DNA of 64,000 nt, from NCBI RefSeq assembly GCF_034377285.1, contig NZ_CP139715.1, forward strand, positions 620,001-684,000. Direction: 5' to 3'. Positions 38,992 to 47,490 of this stretch are shown here, in pieces. The notes under the pieces were generated by a model, which was not told where the DNA came from, did no database searches, and saw only the letters and a program-made list of their open reading frames with translations. The translations under genes were made by a program, and so were the position numbers. Each line of letters opens with the position of its first letter. The stretch's first letter is position 1. This stretch comes from Thalassobaculum sp. OXR-137. GTDB lineage: Bacteria > Pseudomonadota > Alphaproteobacteria > Thalassobaculales > Thalassobaculaceae.

Positions 38992-39891
38992 CTAATCCCC
39001 GATCACCCCCGCGAACCGGTCCTCCCGCAGGCCTTTCACCCCGAACGCTGCACCGACGTCGGCGACGAAGATGCCGCCGGCCGTCGGTTCCGCCGCGGCC
39101 TGGGCGTCGGTGAAGTTCTCCCGCGCGGTGGTGATGTACAGCCGGTCGAACTCAGGCCCGCCGAAACAGGCGCAGGTCACCTGGCTCACCGGCACGTCGA
39201 CGCGGATGTCGCGGCTGCCGTCCGGCAGGAAGCGCTGGACCCGGGCACCGTTGAACTGGGCATTCCACAGCGCGCCCTCGGCATCGACGCAGGAACCGTC
39301 CGGGCTGCCCTCGTCGGCGCCCAGGATCGCGAAGGTCCGCCGCGCGCCCAGCACCCCGTCCGTCTCGTAGGAGATCCGCTCGATCGTCTTGCCGGCGGTG
39401 TCGGCGAAATACATCCGGGCTCCGTCAGGCGAAAACGCGATGCTGTTGGCGCAGCCGACCCCGTCGAACAGCCGCGACACCCGGATGCCATTGAACTGAT
39501 AGACGGCGGAATAGGGTTTCAGCCCGTGCTCGTCGACGCCGCCGAAGACGAAGCGGCCGCCGCGGTCGACCCGACCGTCGTTCATCCGGGTCCGGGGCTC
39601 GTCGGCTTCCACGGGCGCCAGGGTCTTCAGCGCTCCGTCCTGCGGGTCGTAGAGGGCCAGCTCGTCTTCCAGCGCCAGCAGGATCCGGTCGTCGGTGCAG
39701 AAGGCGAAGCTGCCGATGCGCTTGGCGAAATCCCGGGTCTCCACCGTTCCGCCGTCCGCATCGCAGCTCCACAGGGTGCGGCCCAGAATATCCGTCCAGT
39801 AGAGCCGTCGATGGCCAGGATGCCATTGGATGCCCTCGGCCAGCACGTTGCGGCAGTCGAGCAGCAGGACCGCATCGATACGCCGGTTCAT
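38992..39891 (-). CDS. SMP-30/gluconolactonase-family sugar lactonase
   Basis: A 299-residue six-bladed beta-propeller. The metal-binding residues are in LAEGIQWHPGHRRLYWTDI (Glu near residue 17), RTRMNDGRVDRGGRFVFGG (Asn/Asp) and SPDGSCVDAEGALWNAQFNG. Family members open aldonolactones in oxidative sugar pathways. The start at 39891 (MNRRID) is chosen over one 18 nt upstream as the better match to family N-termini. It is divergent from an SDR gene across a 110-bp AT-rich gap, which probably contains both promoters. Confidence 0.85.
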   Translation of the reverse strand: MNRRIDAVLLLDCRNVLAEGIQWHPGHRRLYWTDILGRTLWSCDADGGTVETRDFAKRIGSFAFCTDDRILLALEDELALYDPQDGALKTLAPVEADEPRTRMNDGRVDRGGRFVFGGVDEHGLKPYSAVYQFNGIRVSRLFDGVGCANSIAFSPDGARMYFADTAGKTIERISYETDGVLGARRTFAILGADEGSPDGSCVDAEGALWNAQFNGARVQRFLPDGSRDIRVDVPVSQVTCACFGGPEFDRLYITTARENFTDAQAAAEPTAGGIFVADVGAAFGVKGLREDRFAGVIGD

Positions 39892-40002
39892 CGTCCTCGC
39901 TCTCCCCATCGGACTATTTATTTCATTACTTTAATTTATCTTGTCGAAGGGAAAACCGCCGATCAATACTCAAACTCGACACATCCCAAAGAGCTGGATT
40001 CC

Positions 40003-40788
40003 ATGCGCCGACCCTACGCCGCCTCGCCCGCACTCTATGCCGACCTCAAGGACAGCGCCGTCTTCGTGTCCGGCGGCGCCACCGGGATCGGCGCGGCGAT
40101 CGTCACCCTCTTCGCCCGCCAGGGGGCCAAGGTCAGCTTCGTCGACATCAACCCCGAGGCCGGTACGGCGCTGGCCGAGGCGGTGGCGGCCGAGTGCGGC
40201 AACCGGCCCAATTTCGCGACCTGCAACGTCACCGACACCGCCTCGCTGGCCCTGGCGGTGGAAGCGGCGGCGGAGCCGGCCGGCGGGCGCCTCTCCGTCC
40301 TGGTCAACAACGCCGCCCGCGACCAGCGGGTCAAGGCCGAGGCCGTCACGCCGGAGGTCTGGGACGACCTGGTGGCGGTCAACCTGAAGCACCAGTTCTT
40401 CGCCGCCCAGGCGGCCCGGCCGCTGATGGTGAAGGCGGGGGGTGGGTCGATCGTCAATTTCGGCTCCATCGCCCCCTGGCTCGCGGTGCCGGACCTGTCG
40501 GTCTACAACGCCTGCAAGGCGGCAGCCTTCGGGCTGACCCGGTCGCTGGCGCGGGATTTCGGCCGCGACGGCATTCGGGTGAACTCCATCCTGCCCGGCG
40601 CGATCCTCACCGAACGGCAGCTGCGCGACTGGATCAGCGAGGAGGACCGCAAGGCAATCCACGAGCGGCAATGCCTGAAGCGCGACATGGTGGAGGAGGA
40701 CGTGGCCGAGATGGTCCTGTTCCTCGCGTCCACCGCCTCGCGCGGCTGCACCGGCCAGGAATTCCGGGTCGACGGCGGGAATTTCTAG
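40003..40788 (+). CDS. Short-chain dehydrogenase/reductase, probable sugar dehydrogenase
   Basis: A 261-residue SDR. The cofactor loop is VSGGATGIGAAIVTLF, with a following Asp (VDINPE) indicating NAD. NNAARD replaces the usual NNAG. The catalytic Ser and Tyr-x-x-x-Lys are in NFGSIAPWLAVPDLSVYNACKAA. The C-terminus is TGQEFRVDGGNF. The start is ATG at 40003, since the longer frame would extend through the oppositely coded lactonase. Divergence from the lactonase suggests the pair oxidises an aldose to a lactone and then hydrolyses it. The sugar is unknown. Confidence 0.85.
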   Translation: MRRPYAASPALYADLKDSAVFVSGGATGIGAAIVTLFARQGAKVSFVDINPEAGTALAEAVAAECGNRPNFATCNVTDTASLALAVEAAAEPAGGRLSVLVNNAARDQRVKAEAVTPEVWDDLVAVNLKHQFFAAQAARPLMVKAGGGSIVNFGSIAPWLAVPDLSVYNACKAAAFGLTRSLARDFGRDGIRVNSILPGAILTERQLRDWISEEDRKAIHERQCLKRDMVEEDVAEMVLFLASTASRGCTGQEFRVDGGNF

Positions 40789-40812
40789 GCCCCGCCGCTG
40801 TCAGGCCGGCGG

Positions 40813-41469
40813 CTAGGCCCGATAGGCCTTGAGGAACAGCCGGACCGCGTGGTCGGCGACCCCCTGGATGCGGTCGGCATCGGGCTGGTGCTCCACGTCG
40901 AGCAACACCCGAAGCTGGAGATCGCCGCGCAGCAGGCCGATGAAGTCGGCCGCCGCCTGCATCGGGTCGTCGATCGCCAGCCCGGCCTCCGCCCCATGGG
41001 CGGCGAGCTGCTCGGCCAGTCGCTCGCGCGAGGCCATCGGGGCGGAGCGGTAGAACGCCCGCCCGAGCTCCGGGAAGCGCGGGCTCTCCGCGACCACCAT
41101 GCGATAGACCTTGGCGGTGACCGGGTCGATGAAGACCCGCACCATGCCCTCGGCCCAAGCCCGCAGGCGGGCCTCGAAATCGGGGTAGCTCTCGGTCAGG
41201 ACCTGGTCCAGATGCCGGCGCTTGCGTTCGCGTTCCACGACCGCCTCGAACATGGCCTCCTTCGAGGCGAAGCGGGTGTAGACGGTGGCCTTGGAGACGC
41301 CGGCGTTGCGGGCGATCAGATCCACCGAGGCGGGGCCGAATCCATGCTCCATGAACGCGGCTGCGGCGGCGTTCAGGATCTGCCGGGTCTTGGGGTCCTG
41401 GCCGTCGCCGTCCTCGCCCAGGCAGGGGCTCTGAGGCGTCGTGCCCGGACCATCCGCGCGGTTCGTCAT
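40813..41469 (-). CDS. TetR-family regulator of the divergent efflux operon
   Basis: A 218-residue repressor. The DNA-binding helix-turn-helix is TRQILNAAAAAFMEHGFGPASVDLIARNAGVSKATVYTRFASKEAMF. The ligand domain resembles the AefR/TetR_C type. It is divergent from emrA-emrB, and a perfect 17-bp palindrome lies between the starts, so it very probably represses the pump and itself until a toxic compound binds. The end lies 22 nt from the SDR stop, convergent. Confidence 0.88.
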   Translation of the reverse strand: MTNRADGPGTTPQSPCLGEDGDGQDPKTRQILNAAAAAFMEHGFGPASVDLIARNAGVSKATVYTRFASKEAMFEAVVERERKRRHLDQVLTESYPDFEARLRAWAEGMVRVFIDPVTAKVYRMVVAESPRFPELGRAFYRSAPMASRERLAEQLAAHGAEAGLAIDDPMQAAADFIGLLRGDLQLRVLLDVEHQPDADRIQGVADHAVRLFLKAYRA

Positions 41470-41530
41470 GGGCGTCCTGAGGTTGGAACTTGACGTGGCC
41501 TACGTGATATTCCATGTGTTCGCAACACAA

Positions 41531-41547
41531 AACTGAACGGTTCAGTT
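41531..41547. promoter_or_regulatory. TetR operator palindrome
   Basis: AACTGAAC-G-GTTCAGTT is a perfect inverted repeat of 8-bp arms, about 45 nt before the efflux operon and 60 nt before the tetR start. Confidence 0.7.
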
Positions 41548-41590
41548 CAGTCGAATCGACGTTACAACGCACTCGACATGGAGTCGCCCG

Positions 41591-42796
41591 GTGGACGCTC
41601 AGTCACCGACAGATGCCCGCGACGGCGCGGCGGATAAACCCGCTGGCGGCAGCGCGAAGAAGCGCCGCCGGCTTGTATTCCTCGCCACCGTCCTTCTCGT
41701 CGCCGTGGTCGGAGGCGGGTTCTGGTGGTTCCAGGGGCTCGGCAAGGAGGAGACGGACAACGCGTTCGTCGACGGCGACACCCAGATGATCGCCAGCGAG
41801 GTGACCGGCCGGGTGATCGCGGTCAACTTCGAGGAAGGCGCGTCGGTCGCCCAGGGCGCCGTCCTGGTGGAGATCGAATCCGCCGATGCCGAGGCGCGGG
41901 TGGCCAATGCCGAGGCCGCTCTGGTCCGGGCCCATGCGGACGCCGCCCGGGCCGAGGCCGATCTGTCCTACATCCATGCCGATACCGATGCCCGTCTGGC
42001 CGAGGCGGAGGCGGCGCGCGATCTGGCCCAGAGCACCCTCGCCCAGCGCAAGGCGGACGTGACCGCCGCCGAAGCGGAGTCGACCCAGGCCGCCTCCGAC
42101 GCCTCGCGCTACCAGAAACTCAGCCGCTCCGATTTCGCCTCCAGACAGCGGGTGGAGACCGCCGACGCCAAGGCGCGCACCACCAGCGCCCAGCTCACCG
42201 CCGCCCGCAGCGCCGTCAATGCCGCCATCGCGGAAGTGCGCCGGGCGGAAGCCGCGATCGAGACGGTGGAAGCCGCCCGCAAGGAGATCGACGCCCGCGA
42301 GGCCGCCCGCGACGCCGCCTGGGCCGCCGTGCGCGAGGCCGAAGCCTCCCTGCGCGCCGCCAAGGTCGCCCTCGGCCACACCAGGATCGTCGCCGCCCAT
42401 GACGGCACGGTCACCCGGAAGTCGGTGGTGGTCGGCCAACTGGTGCAGACCGGTCAGGCGCTGGGCTCGCTCGTGTTCGGCCAGCCCTGGGTGGTGGCCA
42501 ACTTCAAGGAGACCCAGCTCACCGAGATGCGGGTCGGCCAGAGCGTCGATATCGAGGTCGATGCCTATCCGGATCTGGCGCTGCGCGGCCGGGTGGAGAC
42601 GATCGGCCGGGGCACCGGTGCCTATTTCAGCCTGCTGCCGCCGGAGAACGCGACCGGGAACTATGTGAAGGTCGTGCAGCGCGTGCCGGTCAAGATCGTC
42701 GTCACCGACGGGCTCGACCCGGCCCGGCCGCTGTCCCTGGGCATGTCGGTGATCCCCACCGTGCATGTGGATGGCGAGGGCCGGACTGCCGAATGA
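41591..42796 (+). CDS. emrA: EmrA/HlyD-family membrane fusion protein
   Basis: A 401-residue periplasmic adaptor. One N-terminal helix (RRLVFLATVLLVAVVGGGFWWF) is followed by a biotinyl-lipoyl half (TDNAFVDGDTQMIASEVTGRV). A very long Ala-rich coiled coil spans about residues 95-230, and the second lipoyl half plus beta-barrel has VVANFKETQLTEMRVGQSVDIEVD. GTG start at 41591. It links the inner-membrane EmrB to an outer-membrane channel and overlaps emrB by 4 nt. Confidence 0.88.
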   Translation: MDAQSPTDARDGAADKPAGGSAKKRRRLVFLATVLLVAVVGGGFWWFQGLGKEETDNAFVDGDTQMIASEVTGRVIAVNFEEGASVAQGAVLVEIESADAEARVANAEAALVRAHADAARAEADLSYIHADTDARLAEAEAARDLAQSTLAQRKADVTAAEAESTQAASDASRYQKLSRSDFASRQRVETADAKARTTSAQLTAARSAVNAAIAEVRRAEAAIETVEAARKEIDAREAARDAAWAAVREAEASLRAAKVALGHTRIVAAHDGTVTRKSVVVGQLVQTGQALGSLVFGQPWVVANFKETQLTEMRVGQSVDIEVDAYPDLALRGRVETIGRGTGAYFSLLPPENATGNYVKVVQRVPVKIVVTDGLDPARPLSLGMSVIPTVHVDGEGRTAE

Positions 42797-44391
42797 CCGA
42801 CACCACCCCAGGCAGCGGCGCCGGCGCCGCGCCCGCCGCCCGGCGGAAGGTCAATCCGTGGATCATCGCCCCGGTGGTGGCGATGGCCGCGTTCATGGAA
42901 GTGCTCGACCTGTCCATCGCCAACGTCGCGCTGCCGCATATCGCCGGCAGTCTGTCGGCCTCGCGCGACCAGTCGACCTGGATCCTGACGTCCTATCTCG
43001 TCACCAACGCCATTATCCTGCCGCTCAGCGGCTGGCTGTCGACGGTGATCGGCCGCAAGAAATTCTACATGATGTGCATCGCCGGCTTCGGCATCGCCTC
43101 GCTCCTGTGCGGGATGGCGCCGACCCTGGAGCTGCTGATCATCGCCCGCACGCTGCAGGGCCTGACCGGCGGCGGGTTGCAGCCCGTCAGCCAGGCGATC
43201 CTGGCCGATACCTTTCCGCCGCATCAGCGCGCCATGGCCTTCGCCATGTACGGCATCTCCGTGGTCTTCGCCCCGGCGATCGGCCCCACCCTCGGCGGCT
43301 GGATCACCGACAATTTCAGCTGGCACTGGATCTTCCTGGTCAACGTTCCGGTATCGATCGTCCTCTGGCTGCTGGTCGAAGCGCTGATCGAGGATCCCGA
43401 GGCGGCCAAGGAAGAGGTCAAGCGCCGCCGGGCCGCCGGCATCCGGATCGACTATATCGGCTTCGCCCTGCTCGCCCTCGGCCTGGGCTGCCTTCAGATC
43501 CTGCTGGACAAGGGTCAGGAGGAGGACTGGTTCTCCTCCCACTTCATCGTGATCATGGCGCTGCTCGCGGTCGTCGGCATCATCGCCTTCGTGATCTGGG
43601 AGCTGGGCAGCGAGGATCCGATCGTCGATCTGTCGCTGCTGCGCGACCGCAACTTCGCCATCGCCAACGCCATGATGTTCATGCTGGGCTTCGTGCTGAT
43701 GGGGTCCACCGCGCTGCTGCCGCTCTTCGTGCAGTCGCTGTTCGGCTATACCGCGATGCAGGCGGGGATGGTGCTGTCGCCCGGCGGGTTCATGATCATG
43801 GCGGCGATGCCGCTGGTCGGCCGGCTGGTCGGCGTCGTGGACGCCCGGTATCTGATCATGTTCGGCCTGCTCTGCTCCGCGTCGGGACTGATCCTCATGA
43901 GCGGGTTCACCCTGGAGGCGGATTTCTGGACCATCGCCCACGCCCGCATGGTGCAGGCCGCGGGCCTCGGCTTCCTGTTCATCCCGATCTCCTCCATGGC
44001 CTATGTCGGCCTGCCGCCGGGCAAGAACAACCAGGCGGCGGCGCTCATCAACCTGTCACGCAACCTCGGCGGCAGCGTCGGCATCGCCCTGCTGTCGACC
44101 TGGCTGGTCCGCGGAACCCAGGCGCACCGCGCCGATCTCGCCGGCCACGTGTCGCCGCTGAATGCCGAGTACCTGCAGCAGGTGGCGGCGGTGGAGCGCG
44201 GGCTGCTCGCCAACGGCGCGGATCCGTCGCGGGTCCACGACATGGCGGTCGCCGTGATCGCCCGCTCCATGGGTCAGCAGGCGGAGCTGCTCGGGTTCCT
44301 GAACGACTTCACCACCCTGGCCATCGTGTTCTTCGCGCTGGTCCCGGCGGTGATCTTCCTGCGCCGCCCGAACCGCCCGCCCGGGCGGTGA
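42793..44391 (+). CDS. emrB: EmrB-type 14-helix drug:proton antiporter (DHA2)
   Basis: A 532-residue MFS exporter. The DHA2 features are an N-terminal FMEVLDLSIANVALPHIAGSL helix, motif A-like LSGWLSTVIGRKKFYMMC, and motif C-like GPTLGGWITDNFSWHWIFLVNVP. About 14 membrane segments can be counted. The start overlaps emrA as ATGA. With EmrA it would pump hydrophobic toxicants across both membranes. Confidence 0.9.
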   Translation: MTDTTPGSGAGAAPAARRKVNPWIIAPVVAMAAFMEVLDLSIANVALPHIAGSLSASRDQSTWILTSYLVTNAIILPLSGWLSTVIGRKKFYMMCIAGFGIASLLCGMAPTLELLIIARTLQGLTGGGLQPVSQAILADTFPPHQRAMAFAMYGISVVFAPAIGPTLGGWITDNFSWHWIFLVNVPVSIVLWLLVEALIEDPEAAKEEVKRRRAAGIRIDYIGFALLALGLGCLQILLDKGQEEDWFSSHFIVIMALLAVVGIIAFVIWELGSEDPIVDLSLLRDRNFAIANAMMFMLGFVLMGSTALLPLFVQSLFGYTAMQAGMVLSPGGFMIMAAMPLVGRLVGVVDARYLIMFGLLCSASGLILMSGFTLEADFWTIAHARMVQAAGLGFLFIPISSMAYVGLPPGKNNQAAALINLSRNLGGSVGIALLSTWLVRGTQAHRADLAGHVSPLNAEYLQQVAAVERGLLANGADPSRVHDMAVAVIARSMGQQAELLGFLNDFTTLAIVFFALVPAVIFLRRPNRPPGR

Positions 44392-44498
44392 CCGCCGGCC
44401 GGCGGTTCGGCGGGATGGCGCGCCGTCCGCTCGCGCGTTACTGATAGGCCCTGTCGCGGAACCAACCGCGCCACGCCTGCCGGATGGGGAGGACCACC

Positions 44499-45398
44499 AT
44501 GAAACACGATCTCGACCGCGCCCTGTCGGGCATTTCCGGAATTCTCGTCACGCCCTATGACGGCGACGGCGACATCGCCCCCGCCAAGCTCGCGCCGATC
44601 GTCGACCGGGTGCTGACGGCCGGCGTCCACATGCCCGTGGTGAACGGCAATACCGGCGAGTTCTACGCCCTGACCACCGACGAGGCCTGCACCATGGTGC
44701 GCGAGGTCGCAGGCCTGGTCGGCGACCGGGCGCCGCTGCTGGCCGGGGTCGGGCGCGGCATCCGCGACGCCTGCCGCCTGGCCAAGGTCTCGGCCGAGGC
44801 GGGCGCGGCGGCGTTGATGATCCACCAGCCGCCGGATCCCTTCGTCGCCCCGCGCGGCGTGGTCGACTATGTCCGCGCCGTGTCCGACGCGGCCGACGGC
44901 CTGCCGATCATGCTGTACCTGCGCAACGACGCCATCGGCACGAAGGCGATCGCCGAGCTCTGCGGGCTGCCGGGCGTGAAGGGTGTCAAATGGGCGACGC
45001 CGAACCCGATGAAGCTGGCGGAAGCCATGGCCGCCTGCGATCCCTCGATCACCTGGGTCGGCGGGCTGGCCGAGGTCTGGGCGCCGCCGTTCTACGCGGT
45101 CGGCGCGCGCGGCTTCACCTCGGGGCTGATCAATGTCTGGCCGGAGCGCTCGGTGGCGATCCACGCGGCCCTGGACGGCGGCGACTACGCCACCGCCGGC
45201 AAACTCATCCGCGAGATGCGGGCGTTCGAGGACATCCGGGCGGAGGAGCTGAACGGCACCAACGTCACCGGGGTGAAGGCGGCGCTGCAGATGCTCGGCA
45301 TGGATTGCGGACCCACCCGTCCGCCCTCCGCCTGGCCGCTGACCTCGGCGCAGCAGGAGAAGCTGCAGGGCTTCCTGAAGGCCAACGGATTGGTCTAA
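44499..45398 (+). CDS. Dihydrodipicolinate synthase/N-acetylneuraminate lyase superfamily aldolase or dehydratase
   Basis: A 299-residue TIM-barrel class I aldolase. The opening GISGILVTPYDGDGDI and the VVNGNTGEFYALTTDE loop (pyruvate/carboxylate site) are conserved. The Schiff-base Lys is in GVKGVKWATPN. It resembles the 5-dehydro-4-deoxyglucarate dehydratase and related sugar-acid groups more than DapA, but the substrate is inferred. The start at 44499 has GGGGAGGA 5 nt upstream. It is convergent with a small membrane protein, and the stops overlap. Confidence 0.78.
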   Translation: MKHDLDRALSGISGILVTPYDGDGDIAPAKLAPIVDRVLTAGVHMPVVNGNTGEFYALTTDEACTMVREVAGLVGDRAPLLAGVGRGIRDACRLAKVSAEAGAAALMIHQPPDPFVAPRGVVDYVRAVSDAADGLPIMLYLRNDAIGTKAIAELCGLPGVKGVKWATPNPMKLAEAMAACDPSITWVGGLAEVWAPPFYAVGARGFTSGLINVWPERSVAIHAALDGGDYATAGKLIREMRAFEDIRAEELNGTNVTGVKAALQMLGMDCGPTRPPSAWPLTSAQQEKLQGFLKANGLV

Positions 45399-45610
45399 TC
45401 CACCCCCCAGCCGAGCCGGTCCCACAGGCGCTCGTGGCCGTAATACAGGAACATCTTGGTCAGCACCTCGATGCTGGCGATGGAGCTCGCCCAGGCCAAG
45501 CTGCCGGTGATGAACAGGCTGATTAGGAAGGTGTCGAACGTCGCCGCCACCCGCCAGGTGATCGTCTTGGCGAGTGCGCGTTTGCGTGTCGTGCGCGGAC
45601 CGTCGCTCAT
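45395..45610 (-). CDS. DUF2061 small membrane protein
   Basis: A 71-residue protein matching DUF2061 (RALAKTITWRVAATFDTFLISLFITGSLAWASSIASIE, ending YYGHERLWDRLGWG). One to two helices are visible. The start overlaps the cysH stop as ATGA. In other bacteria such proteins lie beside cysH or other sulfur-assimilation genes; the function is unknown. Confidence 0.85.
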   Translation of the reverse strand: MSDGPRTTRKRALAKTITWRVAATFDTFLISLFITGSLAWASSIASIEVLTKMFLYYGHERLWDRLGWGVD

Positions 45611-46416
45611 GTTCCGTTCCCCCGGGTTGTTGTGCCGCCCTCCATGGAGGCGCGCGGCCGGTGGATGCCGCATTCCGTCTTGGCGCAGTCCCGCCAGCGC
45701 CCGGCCCTCGGGTCCTCGCCGTCCCGCACCGCCTGGGTGCAGGGCGCGCAGCCGATGGACGGATAGCCCCGCGCCAGAAGAGGATGGGGCGGAAGGCCGT
45801 GGCGGTCCATATAGGCGTCGATATCCGCCGGCCGCCAGCGCAGCAGCGGGTTGATCTTGATCCGCCCGTCCTCGGCCTCGAGCGACGGCAGGTCGGCCCG
45901 CCCGGCGCTCTGGTAGCTCTTGCGGCCGGTGATCCACGCCTCGAAGCCGCTCAGCGCCCGGTCGAGCGGCGCCACCTTGCGCACGAAGCAGCACTGATCC
46001 GGCGCCGTGCGGTGCAGGTCGCCGTCGGGATCCAGGGCTGCCACCTCATAGGGTGCGGGCGCAAGGCTACGCACGTCGCGCAGGCCGAGGCGCGCGACCA
46101 GGGTATCGCGATAGGCCAGGGTCTCCTCGAACAGCTTGCCGGTCTCCAGGAACAGCACCGGGGTCGCCGGATCGACCGTCGCCACCATGTGCAGCAGGAC
46201 GGCGGCCTCCGCCCCGAAGGAGGAGGTCAGCGCCACCCGCCCGGGGAACGCCTTCAGCAGCATCGCCCGCACCAGGGCCGTCCCCTGGAGGGCGCCGTAG
46301 AGGGTGGTCAGGCGGGCAAGCCGCCGGTCGATCCCGGAGGCGGCACCGGAAACGGGGTTGGCGGAAACGGGGTTGGCGGAAACGGGGGTAAGATCGGACT
46401 CCTGGCGCGCGCGCAT
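45607..46416 (-). CDS. cysH: Assimilatory adenylylsulfate (APS) reductase
   Basis: A 269-residue PAPS/APS reductase that makes sulfite. The phosphate loop is ALTSSFGAEAAVLLHM, and the ETGKLFEETLAYRD segment follows. The pairs QCCFVRKV and GCAPC are the four cysteines that hold a 4Fe-4S cluster in APS-type enzymes, so APS is the likely substrate. The catalytic Cys near the C-terminus is in KTECGIH. The N-terminus contains two copies of a 15-bp repeat encoding VSANP, so the true start is uncertain by about 15-25 residues. Possible regulatory leader upstream. Confidence 0.88.
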   Translation of the reverse strand: MRARQESDLTPVSANPVSANPVSGAASGIDRRLARLTTLYGALQGTALVRAMLLKAFPGRVALTSSFGAEAAVLLHMVATVDPATPVLFLETGKLFEETLAYRDTLVARLGLRDVRSLAPAPYEVAALDPDGDLHRTAPDQCCFVRKVAPLDRALSGFEAWITGRKSYQSAGRADLPSLEAEDGRIKINPLLRWRPADIDAYMDRHGLPPHPLLARGYPSIGCAPCTQAVRDGEDPRAGRWRDCAKTECGIHRPRASMEGGTTTRGNGT

Positions 46417-46475
46417 GGGTCACCTCCACTAGGTGTCGGGCCCACGGAGTCGTCCCCGTGGCGCTTTAGCGGTTG
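46417..46475 (-). promoter_or_regulatory. Structured leader before cysH
   Basis: On the minus strand, CCACGG and CCGTGG (46461-46456 with 46447-46442) form a 6-bp hairpin. CACCT and AGGTG (46435-46431 with 46425-46421) form another that hides the GGAGG ribosome site of cysH. The close fit suggests control of translation; the effector is not known. Confidence 0.45.
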
Positions 46476-46545
46476 GTGACGCGGCCGCAAGCTGCCCTTC
46501 AAATCGCCGCGCCGGCCCTGATCCCAGAGCCGGATGGTCCGTGGT

Positions 46546-47319
46546 TCAGCGTTCGACGAACGCCTTCTCGATCACGTAGCTGCCGGGGGCGGAGTTGTTG
46601 CCCATGGAGAAGCCCAGGCCTTCCACCCAGTCGGTCATCTCGTCCAGCATCGCCGGGCTGCCGCACAGCATCAGTCGGTCGCTCTCCGGGTGCAGCGGCT
46701 CCAGGCGCAGATCCTTGAACAGCTTGCCCTGGCGCATCAGGTCGCTGATCCGGCCGCGCGGGTCGTAATCCTCGCGGGTGACCGTCGGATAGTAGGAGAA
46801 CTGGGTCTGAACCTGCTCGCCGACCAGCGGATGGTCCCTGAGGTCCCGGCGCAGCAGGTCGCCATAGGCCAGCTCCGAGGCGTAGCGGCAGCCATGGGCC
46901 AGCACCACCCGGTCGAATTTCTCGTAGACCGTCGGATCCTTGATCAGCGACAGGAAGGGCGCCAGACCGGTGCCGGTGGACAGCATGTACAGCACCTTGC
47001 CCGGCAGCAGGTTCTCGGTCAGCAGCGTGCCGGTGGGCTTGTTGCCGACGAGGACCTTGTCGCCGACGGCGAGATGCTGGAGGCGCGAGGTCAAGGGGCC
47101 GTCCTGCACCTTGATCGAGAAGAACTCCAGGTCCTCCTCGTAATTCGCGCTGGCCATGGAATAGGCGCGCACGAGCGGCTTGCCGTCGATCTCCAGCCCG
47201 ATCATCGCGAACTGGCCGTTCTCGAAGCGGAAGGCCGGGTCGCGGGTGGTGCGGAAGCTGAACAGCGTGTCGGTCCAGTGACGGACGTCGAGCACGGTCT
47301 CGGTGCGGAAAGCGGCCAT
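46546..47319 (-). CDS. fpr: Ferredoxin/flavodoxin--NADP reductase
   Basis: A 257-residue FAD enzyme. The FAD motif is RAYSMAS, and the NADP-site segments are LSTGTGLAPFLSLIKD and HGCRYASELAYGDLL. The C-terminus is GNNSAPGSYVIEKAFVER with an aromatic-poor end typical of bacterial FPR type. It passes electrons between NADPH and ferredoxin, for instance to sulfite reductase or APS reductase partners. The start at 47319 (MAAFRTETV) is chosen over a longer frame (48 nt) that lacks conservation. A 7-bp inverted repeat lies upstream. Confidence 0.9.
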   Translation of the reverse strand: MAAFRTETVLDVRHWTDTLFSFRTTRDPAFRFENGQFAMIGLEIDGKPLVRAYSMASANYEEDLEFFSIKVQDGPLTSRLQHLAVGDKVLVGNKPTGTLLTENLLPGKVLYMLSTGTGLAPFLSLIKDPTVYEKFDRVVLAHGCRYASELAYGDLLRRDLRDHPLVGEQVQTQFSYYPTVTREDYDPRGRISDLMRQGKLFKDLRLEPLHPESDRLMLCGSPAMLDEMTDWVEGLGFSMGNNSAPGSYVIEKAFVER

Positions 47320-47371
47320 GGACAGCCTCGTCAGGTACGGTTCATCTGACGCAGTAAATACGGCCATTCCC

Positions 47372-47394
47372 GACTGAATCCATTGATTTCAGTC
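47372..47394. promoter_or_regulatory. Candidate operator upstream of fpr
   Basis: GACTGAA and TTCAGTC are inverted with 9 bp between, about 55 nt before the fpr start. No regulator is assigned. Confidence 0.35.
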
Positions 47395-47490
47395 AAGAAC
47401 GGTCAGAAAGAACGGGACGGTCCCGCCGCCGCGAGAAGCAGGACCGATCCTTTCCGCAGCCCGATCCAGCACGACCGGTGCGTTCCGCCC

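Noticed and set aside
38734-40002. N-terminal extension of the SDR frame by over 400 codons
   Set aside because: It crosses an intergenic repeat and runs antisense to the lactonase; the SDR fold starts at the ATG at 40003.
40813-41469. BetI as regulator of the betaine genes
   Set aside because: The TetR gene is divergent from emrAB with its operator in that gap, and it is separated from betB-betC by two unrelated genes.
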